DNA of 35,116 bases from positions 1 to 35,116 of the forward strand of contig JAJRYF010000141.1 in assembly GCA_024275935.1 (NCBI GenBank), in the 5' to 3' direction. Shown here piece after piece: positions 34,867-35,116 of this stretch. A model generated the notes under the pieces. The model saw only the letters and a program-made list of their open reading frames with translations, was not told where the DNA came from and ran no database searches. The DNA comes from Gammaproteobacteria bacterium. GTDB lineage: Bacteria; Pseudomonadota; Gammaproteobacteria; Xanthomonadales; SZUA-36. Position numbers and translations under genes: made by a program. Position 1 is the stretch's first letter, and each line of letters opens with the position of its first letter.

Positions 34867-35116
34867 TTATTCAAACCCGTTAGCAAAGATTAAGCCTGAG
34901 GTTTGTGCCCCCCAGTTATGACCAATAATCTCACCTCCGGTGATATAAGCACCCATATCGATTGATTCGGTGGTGTTTAGGTCGTCATCATAATCCTGGC
35001 GGTCAATTCCCGCATTTATACAGGGGGAACTACTTTGCAAGCGATAGTCGCTGCCGATTAATAATGGGTCATCGACAATTGAGTTCATACCAAACCCAGT
35101 ATTATTCTGCCAATCA
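34867..35116 (-). CDS. C-terminus of a secreted beta-helix-type protein (partial)
   Basis: The frame is open to the right edge; about 82 C-terminal residues are visible. YRLQSSSPCINAG, then a D/N-rich loop and SIDMGAY, are the closing motifs of parallel beta-helix 'choice-of-anchor' proteins. The end, GLIFANGFE, is a short tail seen on many secreted proteins of Xanthomonadales-like bacteria and is shared with the broken gene at 34169 (LILMDGFE). It may be a sorting signal; that is inference. Its stop lies one base before the ATG of the downstream pseudogene. Confidence 0.8.
   Translation of the reverse strand, partial: DWQNNTGFGMNSIVDDPLLIGSDYRLQSSSPCINAGIDRQDYDDDLNTTESIDMGAYITGGEIIGHNWGAQTSGLIFANGFE

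Noticed and set aside
1-35116. tRNA, rRNA, riboswitch, CRISPR array, intact insertion sequence or replication origin
   Set aside because: None was found by eye; no cloverleaf, ribosomal signature or transposase frame is present.

Overview
The window looks like a chromosomal segment of a gammaproteobacterium of moderate GC content (mid-40s percent by eye). The evidence is the leuS-lptE-holA run, a BamD lipoprotein, an rluD-pgeF pair, a CzcCBA metal pump and a YjgR/DUF853 ATPase. A MurL-type glutamate epimerase domain, an aspartokinase of the type otherwise fused to diaminopimelate decarboxylase, and secreted proteins ending in '-GFE' recall Xanthomonadales-related lineages. That placement is inference; no rRNA or tRNA gene is present to confirm it.

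Layout. 1-2544 (-): a gene running off the left edge that encodes an aspartokinase with two ACT domains continued in frame into a MurL-like domain. 2791-3909 (-): an exported protein of unknown function. 4030-8262 (-): leuS-lptE-holA. 8421-9905 (+): a YjgR/DUF853 ATPase. 10151-15846 (-): czcC-czcB-czcA, preceded by a His-rich small membrane protein (16041-16454). 16681-17490 (+): bamD. 17648-20280 (-): two overlapping amidohydrolase-family genes, the second without metal ligands. 20419-23068 (-): an AT-rich accessory block with an exported protein, a CPBP intramembrane protease and a secreted precursor with an eight-cysteine C-terminal module. 23440-26621 (+): a tight operon of kinase-like protein, Sfp-type phosphopantetheinyl transferase and phospholipase D/cardiolipin-synthase-like lipoprotein. 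26926-28440 (-): an FMN glutamate-synthase-like protein. 28484-31102: a damaged region with a long inverted repeat, an RND adaptor/pump remnant, a truncated pgeF copy and an acquired DUF4143 ATPase between direct repeats. 31107-34145 (-): an FAD-linked oxidase, rluD and pgeF in one overlapping operon. 34169-35116 (-): a broken and a partial beta-helix-type secreted protein, both ending in GFE.

The most interesting system is at 20.4-23.1 kb. The precursor's last 60 residues hold all eight of its cysteines. The last six follow the spacing of CS-alpha-beta defensins (C-x10-C-x3-C-x13-GxC-x5-C-x1-C), after a hydrophobic Ala/Gly-rich segment. Its only well-placed ATG and Shine-Dalgarno lie upstream of three tandem 7-bp repeats. 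With three copies the frame is closed; with four it opens into a complete signal peptide and precursor. This suggests a phase-variable, secreted defensin-like peptide with a CPBP protease next to it. The second highlight is the aspartokinase-MurL fusion. It joins the entry step to diaminopimelate with the enzyme that makes the D-Glu residue of peptidoglycan, two adjacent residues of the same stem peptide.

Intergenic DNA carries four copies of a REP-like palindrome, mostly at 3' ends or between convergent genes, plus two larger hairpin elements.
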